Shown in pieces: positions 5,340 through 6,465 of a DNA stretch of 6,465 nt. Source of the DNA: an uncultured Mycoplasmatota bacterium (lineage in GTDB: Bacteria; Bacillota_I; Bacilli_A; RF39; UBA660); NCBI GenBank assembly GCA_900554615.1, contig USIB01000072.1, forward strand, positions 1 to 6,465, read 5' to 3'. Each line of letters starts with the position of its first letter. The first letter of the stretch is position 1. The position numbers were made by a program, and so were the translations under genes. The notes beneath the pieces are model-generated. The model was not told the DNA's origin. It was given only the letters and a program-made list of their open reading frames with translations, and did not search any database.

Positions 5340-5462
5340 TTATCCTCCTCCAATAATTTCACAAGCATATTTCATTACTGCACCACACTTTGGACAACTA
5401 TATGGATCTCTGTTAAAACTTTTTAAAATAGATAATTTGTGTTTTAATATTTGTTTCTTTAC
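5340..5462 (-). pseudogene. C-terminal remnant of a transposase, probably IS91-like
   Basis: About 40 codons reading VKKQILKHKLSILKSFNRD, then PYSCPKCGAVMKYACEIIGGG and TAA. The pattern ILxxFxxDPxxCPxCxxxM is typical, as I recall it, of the extreme C-terminus of IS91-type (HUH, Y2) transposases, where a last CxxC knuckle ends the protein. The frame stays open to an ATG at 5543, but those 27 residues (MQFFIRKSKDFPFLYF and so on) do not look like a transposase and run across a promoter and a hairpin, so the rest of the gene appears deleted. No catalytic HUH or tyrosine motif remains. Only about a tenth of a normal transposase is left, and the family assignment is correspondingly tentative. Its downstream partner is the zinc-ribbon gene. 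Confidence 0.5.
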
Positions 5463-5491
5463 AGTATAATGAACTTGATTGTAAATGTCAA
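5463..5491 (-). promoter_or_regulatory. Strong promoter for the zinc-ribbon gene and transposase remnant
   Basis: On the minus strand: perfect -35 TTGACA (5491-5486), a 17-base spacer, and -10 TATACT (5468-5463). Transcription would start near 5456, inside the remnant frame, and the first well-placed ribosome site after it is that of the zinc-ribbon gene. Confidence 0.75.
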
Positions 5492-5560
5492 AATAAAAGT
5501 ACAAAAAAGGAAAGTCTTTAGACTTCCTAATGAAAAATTGCAAATGTCAGTATAAAAATA
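5479..5560. repeat. Pair of imperfect 23-bp direct repeats flanking a hairpin
   Basis: Copy 1 (5479-5501) and copy 2 (5538-5560) match at 19 of 23 positions; the core AAATGTCA is identical, preceded by TTGT or TTGC. They are 59 bases apart start to start and bracket the hairpin at 5508-5528. Copy 1 contains the minus-strand -35 TTGACA; copy 2 has CTGACA at the equivalent place. Confidence 0.65.
5503..5528 (-). terminator. Bulged hairpin: minus-strand terminator or left-end hairpin of the tnpB element
   Basis: AGGAAAGTC (5508-5516) pairs with GACTTCCT (5521-5528) over eight pairs with one bulged base and a TTTA loop. Read on the minus strand, the stem is followed by six T (complement of 5503-5508), which fits a terminator. 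No minus-strand gene upstream would use it. A short stem with a single extrahelical base is also what IS200/IS605 left-end hairpins look like, and it lies about 120 bases before tnpB. Confidence 0.5.
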
Positions 5561-5593
5561 TATAAAATAAACAAACAATTGTATGAAAACAGA

Positions 5594-5622
5594 TTGACAA
5601 CATTTTAAGAATGTGATATCAT
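5594..5622 (+). promoter_or_regulatory. Promoter of tnpB with a palindromic spacer
   Basis: Perfect -35 TTGACA (5594-5599), a 17-base spacer, and an extended -10 TGATATCAT (5615-5622 with TG upstream of TATCAT at 5617-5622). The spacer contains the inverted repeat ACATT-TTAAG-AATGT (5600-5614), which could be an operator or small hairpin. Transcription would begin near 5629, a 17-base leader. Confidence 0.78.
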
Positions 5623-5645
5623 TTATGTGTAGGGTGGTGAGGTTA

Positions 5646-6465
5646 ATGTTTAGAGCATATAAGTTTAGATTATATCCTGATAAAGAACAATTAGAATTAA
5701 TAAATAAAACTTTTGGAAGCAGTAGATATGTGTATAACCATTATTTAGATAAAATGAAAAATAATGGATATGTAAATGCTTATACTAATATAAAAGATTA
5801 TACTAGTACTTTGAAGTATGAGGCAGTATTCTTACAAGAAATAGATAGTATTGTAATAAGAAAGTCTTTATTTAATTTAGATGATGCTTATAAAAGATTA
5901 TTTAATAAAACAGGAGGATATCCTAAGTTTAAAAGTAAATATAATAGAAATAGTTATAATACTACTGCTGTATATAATAACTATAAAGATAAAGAATATT
6001 GTAATATAGAATTAGATTTAACTAATAGACAAATAAAATTACCAAAATTAAAATGGATAAAAGTTAGAGGATATAGAAATACAGATAATATTAATGGTAA
6101 AATAAAAAGTGCTACTATATCAAGAGAACCAAATGGTAAGTATTATGTATCTGTTTTATATAAAATGTATGATATATTACCAGAAATAAAACCTAGAACT
6201 ATTGTAGGAATAGATTTAGGCATAAAGAAATTATTAACTTTATCAGATGGAACAACTTATGATAATAATAAATATATAGATAAATATGAAAAAAGAATAA
6301 AAAGAAAACAAAGAGAATTATCTAGAAAAGAAAAAGGTAGTGAGAATTACTACAAATGTAAAAAAGAGTTAGCAATACTTTATAGTAAACTTTCTAATGC
6401 TAGAAGGCTTTATATTCATAAAATAACTAAAGATATAACTGATGAATATGATATTATTACTTGTG
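5646..6465 (+). CDS. tnpB: TnpB, IS200/IS605-type RNA-guided nuclease, 3' partial
   Basis: The first 273 residues of TnpB; the gene runs off the right edge and so is missed by ORF tracks that need a stop. TnpB is a Cas12-ancestor nuclease that uses an RNA from the element's right end to cut target DNA next to a short motif, which helps the element persist. Seen here: the N-terminal helix-turn-helix start MFRAYKFRLYPDKEQ; the segment SRYVYNHYLDKM; GGYPKFKSKYNRNSY; the strand pair ATISREPNGKYYVSVLY; the first RuvC motif IVGIDLGIKKLLTLSDG, with catalytic Asp190; and the basic helix KRIKRKQRELSRKEKGS. This matches a full-length TnpB in layout. The RuvC glutamate, zinc finger and final aspartate would lie beyond the window, so activity cannot be confirmed. 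ATG 5646 follows AGGGTGG (5631-5637); in-frame GTGs at 5634 and 5637 fall in that site. No tnpA is visible upstream. Confidence 0.93.
   Translation, partial: MFRAYKFRLYPDKEQLELINKTFGSSRYVYNHYLDKMKNNGYVNAYTNIKDYTSTLKYEAVFLQEIDSIVIRKSLFNLDDAYKRLFNKTGGYPKFKSKYNRNSYNTTAVYNNYKDKEYCNIELDLTNRQIKLPKLKWIKVRGYRNTDNINGKIKSATISREPNGKYYVSVLYKMYDILPEIKPRTIVGIDLGIKKLLTLSDGTTYDNNKYIDKYEKRIKRKQRELSRKEKGSENYYKCKKELAILYSKLSNARRLYIHKITKDITDEYDIITC

Noticed and set aside
5339..5368. Ten-residue N-terminal extension of the zinc-ribbon protein
   Set aside because: The GGAGGAGGA ribosome site lies within it and serves the ATG at 5338.
599..6465. Possible UGA-as-tryptophan genetic code, given the mycoplasma-like base composition
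   Set aside because: Tryptophan residues use TGG in the genes read (for example in tnpB and the transglutaminase-like gene), and the frames end normally; the standard code fits.

Overview
The window is AT-rich DNA from a low-GC Gram-positive bacterium, most likely an uncultured or reduced-genome member of class Bacilli (gut RF39-type or Erysipelotrichia-like; this placement is inference). The reasons are the strong AT bias in codons, neighbouring homologues of the Bacillus proteins YlbD and YlbE, a RluB-type pseudouridine synthase, a RodA/FtsW-type glycosyltransferase (so the cell makes peptidoglycan and is not a wall-less mycoplasma), tryptophan encoded by TGG, and Shine-Dalgarno sites of the GGTGAT type.

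Layout. 1-295: the C-terminal tail of a PD-(D/E)XK (Rpn-like) transposase/nuclease, entering from the left. 350-503 (minus): a compact tRNA-Cys(GCA) unit with its own promoter and terminator. 599-2688 (plus): rluB, then a 451-aa protein with an intact transglutaminase-like Cys-His-Asp triad, 11 bp apart. 2741-3357 (plus): a ylbD-ylbE pair overlapping by one base, ended by a bidirectional terminator shared with the next gene. 3384-4514 (minus): a rodA/ftsW-type gene. 4607-4933 (plus): a divergent orphan whose product is one quarter asparagine.

From about 4934 to the right edge the sequence is accessory. A noncoding stretch has several small palindromes and an 11-bp hairpin with the look of a terminator or small RNA. 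It is followed on the minus strand by a small zinc-ribbon protein gene coupled to the last ~40 codons of a decayed IS91-like transposase. A hairpin flanked by imperfect direct repeats comes next, then the first 273 codons of a tnpB (IS200/IS605-type RNA-guided nuclease) with a strong promoter. It runs off the right end, and no tnpA is visible upstream.

The left and centre are mostly housekeeping: tRNA, ribosome modification and cell-wall elongation, plus two Bacilli proteins annotated as coat-related. The most interesting items are the transglutaminase-like protein beside the coat-protein homologues, the asparagine-rich orphan that shares a near-identical start region with rodA, and the layered mobile-element remnants at 4990-5645. 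I did not find convincing evidence of a wholly new system. TnpB with its flanking structures is the only recognisable RNA-guided component, and the part that would carry its guide RNA lies outside the window.
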